From: Sphaeroforma arctica JP610
Taxonomy: Eukaryota; Opisthokonta; Ichthyosporea; Ichthyophonida
Reading direction: 5' to 3'
Length of the DNA: 26,219 bases
Assembly (NCBI RefSeq): GCF_001186125.1
Contig: NW_014040066.1
Span: forward strand, 1 to 26,219
The notes beneath the pieces were generated by a model that ran no database searches, was not told where the DNA came from, and was given only the letters and a program-made list of their open reading frames with translations. Made by a program: the position numbers and the translations under genes. Shown piece after piece: positions 1 to 8,294 of this stretch; the first letter of the stretch is position 1; every line of letters starts with the position of its first letter.

Positions 1-23
1 GTGTGTGTGTGTGTGTGTGTGTG

Positions 24-81
<58 letters not shown>
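1..81. repeat. GT/AT dinucleotide microsatellite
   Basis: A (GT)n run covers about 1-24 and passes into an (AT)n run to about 81. This is a simple sequence repeat. The Tyr/Ile-rich reading frame across it is a product of the repeat and is not a gene. Confidence 0.97.
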
Positions 82-84
<3 letters not shown>

Positions 85-362
85 AAGAACCAAGCAAACG
101 ATAAGTTTGGTATCAATATCCTTCACCCTATACTTGAAACAACATGTGCAAGCCGCCGTGTGTTTTTGTGGTGTAAAATTATGTACGTTTTGTCTTTTTG
201 AAACTTTATCTACAATATTTTGTGTCTGCTACTTATCCTTTCGATCTAAGGTACATAGTTGTGTACCAAGAATCCCGACCAGTTGCAAATGCTCGATATT
301 CTATTCTTTGCATCGAGCACCAGAGCGCATTACAATTGAATCTGACCATCATGATGCTCTTA
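82..362. other. AT-rich stretch, no supported gene
   Basis: I see no motif-bearing frame, RNA gene or repeat here. If the small minus-strand ORF at 363-545 is a spliced gene, its later exons would lie in this stretch, but I cannot recognise an exon. Confidence 0.5.
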
Positions 363-545
363 TCAAATAGTCTTACCAAAACCTGGATCATGGATAGACA
401 TAGGCTGCTTATCTATAGGCGTGGTTTTCGTCACCGAGTCATTCATTTTACTTGCGATCGAGTCGGTATCCGCATCTACCACTGTCACCCCATCCTCTTG
501 ATCGAGGTCTCCAGTTTTCTCTCCCAATCCATCCTTCGAAGTCAT
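363..545 (-). CDS. hypothetical 60-aa hydrophilic acidic protein or first exon
   Basis: A minus-strand ORF starts at an ATG at 545 in an A-rich context and encodes 60 residues rich in Asp, Lys, Thr and Ser, with no hydrophobic segment. Near its 3' end the coding strand reads TTTTGGTAAGA, a good match to a 5' splice donor (GTAAG), so the visible stop may lie inside an intron. No domain is recognised, and the AT-rich surroundings make a chance ORF of this length quite possible. It could be the first exon of a small gene running left, or nothing. The overlapping plus-strand frame (198-587) looks less protein-like. Confidence 0.2.
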   Translation of the reverse strand: MTSKDGLGEKTGDLDQEDGVTVVDADTDSIASKMNDSVTKTTPIDKQPMSIHDPGFGKTI

Positions 546-860
546 TATATTTTGTTGTTAATTATGCATCCACAGCATACAGTTTAGGGATGTGAAAGCT
601 TAAATATCTCTTTATTATGCTAGCAGCTTCTGCAAAAGTGATTATAGAATACCTTTACCATTACATGCCGTAGGCCTTAGGTCCCAGCAGGCGTACAAAT
701 AACAATCGTTCATTCCACTCTAAGTCTCCAGAGTCAAAAGTGCGATTCATGGGCGACTTCCAGTTTCCTCACGATTCCATTGGCTATAGATTTTATGCGA
801 TAGCTATAGCTGTATAGCATAGGCTTTCTTAGAATTAGGTTTATGCCGCTATGGTGCGGT
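546..860. other. intergenic, AT-rich
   Basis: This lies between the small minus-strand ORF and the RING gene promoter. No repeat, RNA gene or convincing ORF is visible. It probably holds upstream control sequence for the RING gene. Confidence 0.5.
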
Positions 861-864
861 CGGA

Positions 865-873
865 TATAAATAG
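865..873 (+). promoter_or_regulatory. TATA box of the RING-like gene
   Basis: TATAAATAG lies 93 bp before the ATG at 966. This fits a TATA-directed start with a 5' UTR of about 60 bases. No other gene start nearby would use it. Confidence 0.5.
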
Positions 874-880
874 ACCCCAT

Positions 881-901
881 ACACACGTATATAACGTGTG
901 T
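881..901. promoter_or_regulatory. perfect inverted repeat with CACGT cores
   Basis: Two exact 8-base arms (ACACACGT / ACGTGTGT) flank the 5-base loop ATATA, just downstream of the TATA box. CACGT half-sites are bound by bZIP and bHLH factors in many eukaryotes. The position suggests either a dimer-binding site at the core promoter or a hairpin in the start of the 5' UTR. The sequence is seen directly; the function is inferred. Confidence 0.4.
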
Positions 902-965
902 ACCACAACCCAATTTATTTAATTTTTCCATTCGTTCCAAAAATTCCCTTCTCTATTTTAATAAT

Positions 966-1436
966 ATGCCCGAACTTTCCGAGATGCACGACAGCACAAC
1001 AACAGCCGCAAATGTATGGGACACTGAAGCCATTATCACAGAAATAGCCGCATTACGCGTACGAGAAGACGCAGCCGGCGCAGCCGCGCATGCCGCGGGT
1101 ATAGCTGATGCGACTTTGATGGTGAGGAGTCTGAGGGGAATGGTGGCGGCCGACGCACAGACTGTACAACGCCTACCCGAGATTGAGGATCCGGACTTGA
1201 CGGTCCGTACCGTATGCCTTGACGACGAAAATGTGGACACAACTCGGCTCCGCCTTCCGTGTGGCCATGTGTTTCATCCGGGGTGTGTGAAACAGTGGTT
1301 CACAGTCGCGAATTCGTGCCCGCTGTGTAAGGCGCGCTTGCCGGCGGCGGCGGTGCTGCTAACGCCAGTGGTGGATGAAAATAACTTACAGATTGATCTA
1401 ATCCCGACTGGGATTGACAACTGGTACATGCTTTGA
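966..1436 (+). CDS. small RING-H2-like protein with an incomplete zinc site
   Basis: This is an intronless 156-aa ORF. Residues 20-70 are Ala-rich and likely helical. Residues 81-121 form a RING-like module: C84, C99, H101, H104, C107, C118 and C121 fit ligands 2 to 8 of the C3H2C3 (RING-H2) pattern, followed by a CPLCK ending. Ligand 1, expected three residues before C84, is Arg81 (codon CGT at 1206-1208). A Cys codon TGT would differ by one transition. RING-H2 proteins are typically E3 ubiquitin ligases that bind an E2 through this module. With one zinc ligand gone the fold may be weakened, or the protein may have another role. There is no signal peptide or membrane segment. The ATG at 966 is chosen because it follows a TATA box and an AT-rich 5' UTR and starts the longest frame. 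The coding part is clearly more GC-rich than its flanks, which supports real coding. It could also be a recently decayed family member. Confidence 0.75.
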   Translation: MPELSEMHDSTTTAANVWDTEAIITEIAALRVREDAAGAAAHAAGIADATLMVRSLRGMVAADAQTVQRLPEIEDPDLTVRTVCLDDENVDTTRLRLPCGHVFHPGCVKQWFTVANSCPLCKARLPAAAVLLTPVVDENNLQIDLIPTGIDNWYML

Positions 1437-1531
1437 AAATAATATCATGAAAATTTAGCATTGGGATGAAATTATTTATTTCAAAAATGGCAAGTATGTA
1501 TGATACAATGTATGAACATATGGTATGGCTC
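1437..1531. other. probable 3' UTR of the RING-like gene
   Basis: AT-rich sequence follows the TGA at 1434-1436. No canonical AATAAA is present; AATAAT just after the stop is the nearest poly(A)-like hexamer. Confidence 0.35.
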
Positions 1532-1783
1532 TCATAGTCGCTGTAGTGGTTCAGGAAAGATTGATGGGAAGAAGTGGTCAATAAATTCCCGTCTGAAGCT
1601 TAGGCCAAGTGAGTCGACAATGGAAGATATGTGCTGAGTCAATTCGGGCCGATGTTGACAAAACACTGTTACTATCGAATGTCCCATATATTCGCTTGCT
1701 GACCTACTAAGTAGAGTACCCACCTCTGTGGTACGGATCGGGTCCAACAAGGAGATCGCGGCAATGGCCCGGCGCCAATACTA
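1532..1783 (-). other. open frame of unknown identity, no clear start
   Basis: The minus strand is open from about 1783 to the stop at 1532-1534. The implied peptide has a mixed, protein-like composition, with aromatic and charged residues well spread and a C-terminal Pro/Phe-rich stretch. It has no Met near its open end, so it could be a 3' exon, part of a decayed element, or chance. It points toward the RING gene tail and abuts the copia fossil. I do not recognise a family. Confidence 0.2.
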
Positions 1784-2039
1784 CTACCAACTGGTTATGG
1801 GTAAACCGCCAATCTCAAACCGAGGAACAACGTGGACACATGCACCACAGACACTTTCACCGGAGCACCACCCTTACCTGTCCTGAGCCCACCGCCACCC
1901 GCCATCATAGCCCCGCCCACCAACCAACTCACCATTGAACCACCATCCGCACAAAACGCAAATGCAAACATAGCCGCAATGAAAGCAACGCACAACACAC
2001 ACCTCCACTACAAACAGTACCACGCGTATACTCACACAT

Positions 2040-2760
2040 AGCCAAACTTTTAAACAGCAACGACTGGAACAACTTGGTACGGATTGAACTCACCGCCCTG
2101 GCTATGACATCACCAACACTTATACTTGTCGACACCAAACCACCAGAAAATCAAATTTTTATCCCGAAATGGGTATTCACATAGAAGACGAACGAACATG
2201 GCATCGTTACCCGCCTCAAATCCCGCCTTACTGTCGCCGCCTGGGGAGCTACCCAAGGCATTGACTACGAACACAGCTACGCACCGGTAATAGGTAAAGA
2301 CAAATTTTGCCTATGCATGGCGCTACTCGCACTTACGCCCATGATCGTGAACCAATTCGATACCCCCAACGCATATCTCAACAGTAGTTTTGAACCCCCC
2401 GTATACATGCGTGTTCCACCCGGATTTCACCTACTACAAGCACAACTTTCACAACCACAACAAGAATTCCTTTAGCGTTCCAAAGCCAATGACATATCAG
2501 TAGTATGCAAGGTTACAAAAGCACTCTATGGCCTCCCACAATCTGGAGAGTTATGGTATAAACAAATCACTCAATTATGTGGTGAGCTAGGATACACATG
2601 CGTATACCAAGACCGAGCACTATTTATCAAACATACACCGCAAAACCTCTGCCTGCTGTTTGTACACGTCGACGACAAGATACTAATGTGCCAATCACAA
2701 CAAGACTCTGATGCTATCACTCAGGACAGTCACATGCAACAGTTATTGAACATGACAGTG
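2040..2760 (+). pseudogene. copia reverse transcriptase remnant
   Basis: Conserved copia RT blocks appear in order on the plus strand. They are a KxRLVA-like block (RLTVAAWGATQG), the YAPV / QFDTPNAYLNS block containing the first catalytic Asp region, KALYGLPQSGELWY, and the active-site block LLFVHVDDKIL with its paired Asp. This order and the KALYGL motif are diagnostic of Ty1/copia rather than gypsy. It is part of the surrounding broken element and not a functional gene. Confidence 0.85.
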
Positions 2761-2764
2761 TAAG

Positions 2765-3285
2765 TTTCGGTCTACCAAGGCAATATTAACGCCATATAGT
2801 AATTAAACGCGTAGATTAAGTCTAAGTATATTTAAATTCAATGTTAATAAACGAAATGAGTCTTGTAGTAAAGTCAGGTATGCCTCATGAAAACAGCAAT
2901 ACTCTGAGGGATTGTGAGACTGAGACATTGCCTATATTTAATCCTCTCAGTACTGTTTTCGCCGCAGGGATTTTATTTAGTGATTCGTTGTCGCTCTAAT
3001 AGAAACTATGGTATGTTTCGTTGGGGCGAATCCGAGAGGCTCATAAAATCCTATCTTTAGAAGAAAAAGAAAAAAATTACTCTTGATGTCCATAGTTATA
3101 CTGGGGCCTTTCAATGGCTTTGTCCAAATATCTGATATGTAAAATGGAAAAGGTATTTAATTATTAAAAACCGTTAAACCCCATTTAAGATTTTACGTAC
3201 TTTTAAGAGTACGTTTTACGTATTATTAAGAGTACGTTTATATTACAAGATTCTAATGTGGAGGCCCGGCTTTTACAACAGTCAA
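2765..3285. other. non-copia segment interrupting the copia fossil
   Basis: This stretch separates the RT and the RNase H tail of the copia relic and encodes nothing recognisable. It holds an imperfect inverted repeat (arms about 2888-2910 and 2943-2961, GAAAACAG...CTGTTTTC) and a second pair of arms around 2969-2979 and 3044-3053 (AGGGATTTTAT / ATAAAATCCT). Near its right end are two copies of a 23-bp direct repeat. It may be a small non-autonomous insertion, but no clean terminal repeat or target duplication is visible. Confidence 0.35.
3191..3236. repeat. two tandem copies of a 23-bp repeat
   Basis: Unit 1 (3191-3213) and unit 2 (3214-3236) both begin TTTTACGTA and end TTAAGAGTACG, differing at two positions. 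The cause is unknown. Confidence 0.8.
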
Positions 3286-3289
3286 TCAT

Positions 3290-3518
3290 CAATGCAGATC
3301 AGTCAGAACACGAAGTCATCAGCCCGTACTAAACATGTTCACAAGTACTAACACTTTGCACAGAGGAAAAATTGCAGATGGCAAGATACAACTTAGAAAA
3401 GTGCACACAGATGCTAAGCGACATGTTTACAAAACCCTTGGACCCGGGAAAGCTCAAGAAGGCACGCGATTGCATTATGACTAAGATGTCAGACATACAC
3501 ATCACGCCCTCCCCATAA
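3290..3518 (+). pseudogene. copia RNase H C-terminal remnant
   Basis: The plus strand retains the pattern that ends copia polyproteins: a KHV-H-KY/HF block, then IADGKIQLRKVHTDAK, then MFTKPLDPGK-type residues just before the terminal stop. This places the 3' end of pol at about 3518 and explains why an LTR-like region follows. Confidence 0.65.
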
Positions 3519-3675
3519 GCTGATAAGCATAACACACTTCACCATGCGTACATAACACAACACTACCACAGATCTACATATAGGCAACACCATTATACAT
3601 AGCCTTGTACATAGAAATATACCTTCAATCCACCAGCTGCAGCCCACATGCTCGCTTAGTCATAAATAAACTATT

Positions 3676-3822
3676 AACCCTAAAACCCTAAACCGAAACC
3701 CTAAACCCTGACCCATAACCCCTAAACCCTAAACTTTAAAAACCCTAAAATACTGAACACACACAACACATTCAGAACCCTAAAACCCTATTAAAAAACC
3801 TAAACCCTAAACCCTAAAATCC
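3676..3822. repeat. degenerate interstitial CCCTAAA telomere-like repeats
   Basis: At least ten CCCTAAA or one-base variants occur here in two clusters (about 3676-3755 and 3776-3822), separated by a short non-repeat stretch. They lie in the 3' part of the copia relic. TTTAGGG is the telomere repeat of plants, most green algae, oomycetes and several protists. The decay fits an old internal site and not a live chromosome end. Confidence 0.85.
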
Positions 3823-4110
3823 ATGGACTTTATACAAAACTCGACATTCTAACAAATTGAAAAATTGATGACAACTCTTCACTAACCCTGACCCACGTCT
3901 CTCAAGACCCAATTTTCCAAAGTTTTTTTTCAAAATTCTCAGGTAAAACCCGGTCATCATCAAAAAACCGTTGCAAAATTGAGGGGAAGTATTGGACGGA
4001 CACACAGTAAAAGAGTTTTTACACACTTTTACAGAAAGAAGCCAACGGGACACCGGCATAAAACTAAATGGATCATTATAAGATTATATCTTTACAGGAT
4101 TTTTCCTTTC

Positions 4111-4240
4111 TTGACCAAGAAGGGTTTTTCCCCCAGTCAGCATAGTTAGAAGCTGGCTGGTTAACAACTATAAATACCCCAAGGAAACTCTGAATAAAGT
4201 ACTTATCTCTATGGTCTAAATACTGGTACTTCAACATGAG
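4111..4240 (+). promoter_or_regulatory. LTR-like transcription signals of the copia relic
   Basis: A purine/T-rich block (CCAAGAAGGGTTTTTCCCCC, about 4115-4134) resembles sequence seen near copia LTR ends. A TATAAATA at 4169-4176 and an AATAAA at 4193-4198 follow about 17 bases apart, the compact start/poly(A) arrangement expected in the R region of a copia LTR. The segment would end near TTCAACA at about 4235. The assignment rests on signal order only, since no partner LTR is in the window. Confidence 0.35.
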
Positions 4241-5069
4241 GCACTTTTAGGGTCGATTATCGTTGTACAATTCAATACCTCAAAATACCTGACAATTATC
4301 CAATAGTCCCTATTGACATGTGTTGTCACTCACAAAGTTAGAAAACACTATTATGACAAGTAGCCGTATTGTTACTATACTATATATTTAATGTGACAGT
4401 GCACACTTGTAATTGGCATTTTCTGTTGCGATAAGCATGTCGAACAGGTCAAGGCACTTGAGTGGTGGTCGGGCGAAGAGACATAAATTAAGGGACAGAC
4501 AAACGAACAAGCCTATTGCAGTTGTACAAGATAAAGAGTTTGAACCTGATGATATAGAGTTGATTAGTGATGAGTGTCAAACCCACGACATAGATCTGTT
4601 CAGGCTTCGCAGTCGCATCATTAAAAGAGAGTACCTTCTCTTCGACAATCTCTGCAGCGTAACATAGCTCTGTTGATACTCGGTGAAGCGTTTTCTTTCG
4701 CTTCTTCATAGTGTGGTGTTTGTGAACACTTTTGTGGTTTGACAATGTACAAATTTAAAAAGCAGTGTTTCATTTTTTTTGACCGCCGACTGTCGACAAT
4801 CTAAATATTGGCCACCACATCGGCTGTCATGGTCGAATTTTTGGCCTCATCATCAAAATGGCCGAATTTATTATTATTACAGCAATGGCTTCCTTTACTC
4901 AATCCTAATCACACAGGATATTTTGTTCTTGAAAATTCCAATTTTTTGACATAGAAAAATATATATAAAAGTAAAGGACCAAGAATAGACCATATGACTA
5001 TATTTAGCATATGGCTATATTTACTTTTCTTTTATTTAACCAAAAACAAAAACAAAAGAAAATGACATC
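4241..5069. other. AT-rich spacer between fossils
   Basis: Apart from the 76-aa ORF at 4437-4667 I see no coding, RNA or repeat feature. An A-rich tract (about 5039-5062) precedes the left end of element 1. Confidence 0.5.
4437..4667 (+). CDS. hypothetical 76-aa basic/acidic protein, possible exon
   Basis: This ORF starts at the ATG at 4437. It begins with a basic segment (residues 1-25, containing HLSGGRAKRHKLRDRQ) and continues with an acidic segment (residues 31-50, EFEPDDIELISDE). The N-terminal pattern, Leu-Ser-Gly then a Lys/Arg run, loosely recalls the start of hAT-type transposase or TTF-finger proteins, but no zinc finger or catalytic residues are present. The opposite strand is also open here (4488-4745), which lowers confidence. 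It may be a leftover exon, a small gene or chance. Confidence 0.25.
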   Translation: MSNRSRHLSGGRAKRHKLRDRQTNKPIAVVQDKEFEPDDIELISDECQTHDIDLFRLRSRIIKREYLLFDNLCSVT

Positions 5070-5212
5070 TGTAGTAGACTGTACGCAAGGTTTACTATAA
5101 ATATTGTAAAGGTGTTTAGATGTCTGCTACCTTGACTACTGCTAGAGTACAAAAGAGTCCTCAGAATGGGTCCTGTCCTCCTAATGACCAAGTTGGTTCT
5201 ATCTAATACCTG
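5070..5212 (-). repeat. 3' LTR-like repeat of element 1
   Basis: This stretch begins TGTAGTAGACTGTAC and ends ATCTAATACCTG on the plus strand, matching 12158-12290 closely apart from an indel near its middle. Its outer end gives the CA terminus expected on the coding strand (CTACTACA). The inner end has no clear TG, so the true LTR may be longer and cut back here. Confidence 0.65.
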
Positions 5213-5302
5213 TAAGCCTTCTTAATATTAGTGAGAACAGTACCAGCATTAGTAATTGAATGTACGTGTTCAAGAAAGAATGTTTTATCAGTGGCTAAGA
5301 AT

Positions 5303-6250
5303 TCATCCGCACGAGGATGCCCCTATTTTAGCTGCGAGATCAGACCATGTCTGCCACGCATCACTACATCCATTCAGAAAACGCATCGCAGGGATACTAG
5401 TACGCAAAGCCGCAATATCCTGGCGCTTATGTTCATTATCGTCATCTGCAAATGGATAACTAAAACACAGCCATCCTCCGTAAGCGGACGCTGCCACACG
5501 ACCCATCGGCCTGTGCTCAGGTCTACCAAGGGGTACCCGGTATGCCGAAAGGTTTTTAACATACAAACGATATTCCTTTTGTAGTTCAGCATCGGAAATA
5601 TAATGCATAACAGGTGCAACATGCGCAAGAACGGTTGCCGGACCCAACCAAAGTTTGTGCTGGGGAGGTGCCATCGGCGTGTACATTAGTTCCCGATCGA
5701 TCGCAAACATGGGAGCATCAATACGGCTGTAATCAGCCGACTGCTTCTGGGCACCCTCTGCCCGTGCTACCACCTCGAGTGCCTGCAAGTTACGATCCAA
5801 CGGTTCTTGCCGAAGGGAGACTGTAGGTTCTGCACACCCTAAGGCCTCATCCAAGATTGCCTCAACTACGGGATCTGTAGAGTGGGGATATATACGGTCA
5901 GTCTTCAGCGTATATGGTGAGTTATTGATAACAGCCGAGTGTGTTGCAATATAGTTAGAAATAAATTCAGGGAACATTTGTCTCCATTCGTGTTCCAATC
6001 CAACACCTAATGCGCGTTTCATATATTCCAATGCTGTTATTACAAGTCTTTCGATACGGCCATTACCCCCGTGTTCACCCGTCGAGGCAGGGTGTATGCG
6101 TGCATTCTGCGATTGTACATAAGCCTGAAATTCATCACTAATTAGGGGGCTACCCTTATCAACTACATATGTTGATTTGTGGTCACGGGGTAGCAGCTGC
6201 GTATTGCAGAAGTTGATCAGTGCATCAGCCGTACCCTCGGTTTTGTGAAG
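5303..6250 (-). pseudogene. element 1 integrase core and C-terminal module
   Basis: The minus strand reads a gypsy-type DDE integrase. A block ending with VDKGSPLISDEF carries the second catalytic Asp region (about 6130-6170), and the Glu helix (RIERLVITALEYMKRA) lies at about 6010-6060. A typical NNSPYTLKT..IYP stretch follows. Further on, a KLWLGPATV...YRLYVKNLSAYRVP segment resembles the GPY/F module that ends many gypsy integrases. No chromodomain is evident, unlike in element 2. Integrase would join the element's DNA to the host chromosome. This is part of a broken element. Confidence 0.8.
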
Positions 6251-6720
6251 AGGCCGGCCAAATGCTCTCTAAGGGTACAACCATCCTGCGCAAATAATAC
6301 AAGTGTGAAACCATCGGCATCCGTAGGCAAGCTAAGTTCACCTCCTCACACATGTATCGTGGTCGTGCCGGCTGTTGCAGTAAGCCCCGTGCCGTTGGAC
6401 CCGTTGGTAACCCTGCCCAGTTACATTCCTCACAGGTATCGATCAGGGACTGGAAGATAGGGACTGGAATGTTCCACGCACACTTCTGCTGTGCAAGGGC
6501 ACGTAACCGAGATGCCAGGTGTGTGAAACCATCATGCCACACCCAAAGGATCTGCAGAACCTTCTCTGCACCAACAGTCTGGTCCATACACGTGAGGTGG
6601 AGGTCGTCAAGTGCATCCAATATCGCCTGGTCCGTGGCAAAACGAATTTGTGGATGCCGGTGGGCACCCTTCCGCAACTTGCGCGCATGAATCGGGGTGT
6701 CAGTAGCAGGGCCATCAGAA
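6251..6720 (-). pseudogene. element 1 integrase zinc-finger and N-terminal core remnant
   Basis: The minus strand shows the HHCC zinc-binding module of retroviral-type integrases: His-x4-His (HDGFTH, about 6520-6537) followed by a Cys-x2-Cys (CEEC, about 6416-6427). The start of the catalytic core follows. It belongs to the same broken pol as 5303-6250. Confidence 0.7.
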
Positions 6721-7682
6721 ACTGTGTATGTCACTTCAGACAACGGTTCTGCAGGTTGAGGCCAGATACGGTCCACAACATCGTATGTGGTAGGTTCGGG
6801 ACTATCCGGTTCATCCACCGTATCTCTAGACATCACAGCCAGCACACGGGCGAACGTACGGGAACCTCCTGAAAGGGAAGGAGGCAGTTGGCGGAAATTT
6901 ATCACCAAACTGGGTGAGATCTCCCCCGTACTCAGCAATAGCCAGGTTAATTTCTTGTTCAAGGGTAGAATCAACCATCTGTGTGCGGAGGTCCAGTGCT
7001 GTCTCCGATACTGTCTGGTCAACCAACGTACCCAAATCACCACGGTTAAGAGTAGCACCCGCCACTTTAGGGCTGACCGTAGGCAATTTAGGGTTGAGGG
7101 CAGCAATGGTCTCTACCGAGTCAGGGTCAGCAGACGGAATGAGTTCGCGTGTATTGTTTCAACATATAGAACCATAATATATCAAGTGGAGAGTGACTTT
7201 ATTTAGACCTCTACGGAGGCTTTTATATATACTTCTCCTATGCATATGGATTATGGAGTCACACGTAAGTCATAAAAGCATGACTTATTGTGGTGAACTC
7301 TTATTTGACAGGTCATAATACCTGTCAGTGAACCATGTTTTGACACCTCATGACACCTGTCATTGAACCATCCTCCTCTGGGTACTGAACTGGTATTGTA
7401 TCTGAGCAGAATGATGACAGTGCTGATTTTGTCCAAACATAGATCTTCCAATTGCTGTGCAAGCATCCAGTTACTTGGAAAGGGTTCTGGGTCCTGCTCT
7501 ATCCCCGCCGGAGGTAACGTCTCTACAGGACTCGGGGGCTCAGGTTCCGGAGCTTCCCGGGTGAGGAGTTGGTCATGGAGTGCTTGCGCGCGTTTCGAGG
7601 CAGCAAGGAGCTCCGCCTGGGTCTCCAACGGAAGGGCTGGTGGTTCGATGGCCGGGTGTGTTATCGCGGCCAGACATGACAT
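6721..7682 (-). pseudogene. element 1 linker region between Dam-like domain and integrase
   Basis: Minus-strand frames here are rich in Pro, Glu, Ser and Thr (for example PEPEPPSPVETLPPAGIEQD near 7510-7560). They contain no motif I recognise. Position and composition suggest a flexible spacer in the polyprotein between the Dam-like domain and the integrase finger. Element 2 has a much shorter spacer here. Confidence 0.45.
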
Positions 7683-7833
7683 AGGCTTCTAGCCAATACT
7701 ATAAAGAGTAGCAAGGGCTTGTATGAGGCCCGCCCGATGCCAAAATGCTGGCGCAACATGAAAGAGGGGCTTATCACCTTTTAATAGCCCTATAATGGTG
7801 AAGTCCCAGTTAGATTTGCCGACTACTCTTCAA

Positions 7834-8138
7834 CCCCTGTGTAAGAACGTGCCATCATTGTGGGGGATGACTATTGGGGTGCCTTGAAGTAAGCGGAAGA
7901 ACAGCGGGAACCACTCAGCATGAAGCCAAAAGGAAACAACGCGCACCACAACTACATTAGGTTGGCCAAGTACTCGTTGCGACAGAAAAGGCATGATGTC
8001 CCTCCAAGGGGCATTCATCCAACACAGCAGGTTGCTGATATCTACCGAGTATGCGTCTAAACCATAGGCACCGGTACCATCCTTGGTGCAATAGACCACC
8101 AGCCGGTGGTCTTCATGACTGGCAAAAAGTTCCAGTTG
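7834..8138 (-). pseudogene. element 1 Dam-like (N6-adenine methyltransferase-related) domain
   Basis: About 100 residues on the minus strand align by eye with the domain at 15219-15485 in element 2. Shared landmarks are a hydrophobic strand ending in Phe-Ala (LELFASHED), a Trp-Met-Asn-x-Pro-Trp motif (about 8004-8018), a Val-rich strand, and a Trp-Phe-x-Leu-Phe-x2-Leu-Leu-Gln block. This layout resembles Dam-family methyltransferases of phages and DIRS retroelements. The copy is in a dead element, and enzyme activity cannot be inferred. Confidence 0.5.
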
Positions 8139-8294
8139 GAGAAAGTCATATATCTGTTGTGCCAAGTCCACCCAGTCGCCGTTCAGAGCCCAACTATCAA
8201 AGTCGAGGGTGTCAGTAGGGAGCCGTCCGTTAACAAATTGGTGTGAAAAACACAGCCCATTTGTTGTCCTCATTGCCACAAACAAACGCCACTG

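Larger units (their letters stand above)
1790..4240 (+). mobile_element. Ty1/copia retrotransposon fossil (partial, broken)
   Basis: This is a plus-strand relic of a copia-type element. The copia reverse transcriptase is recognisable at about 2040-2760, the C-terminal end of copia RNase H at about 3290-3518, and an LTR-like 3' end at about 3520-4240. Gag, protease and integrase are not seen. The coding part carries several breaks and is interrupted by about 0.5 kb of unrelated sequence (about 2765-3285). Telomere-like repeats lie in the 3' part. It is an old copy, and its outer limits are approximate because I could not pair two LTRs. Confidence 0.75.

Noticed and set aside
5-370. Open frame of 121 codons over the microsatellite
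   Set aside because: Its Tyr/Ile run is the translated AT repeat and the remainder has no protein-like pattern.
953-1242. Two minus-strand open frames opposite the RING-like gene
   Set aside because: They are mirror frames of a GC-rich coding region. The plus strand has the zinc motif and promoter.
3814-4059. 81-codon minus-strand frame
   Set aside because: It begins next to the telomere-like repeats, has no motif, and lies in the LTR-like part of the copia relic.
6245-7206. Several plus-strand frames over 70 to 139 codons
   Set aside because: They are reverse-strand shadows of the element 1 integrase and linker, which carry the recognisable motifs.
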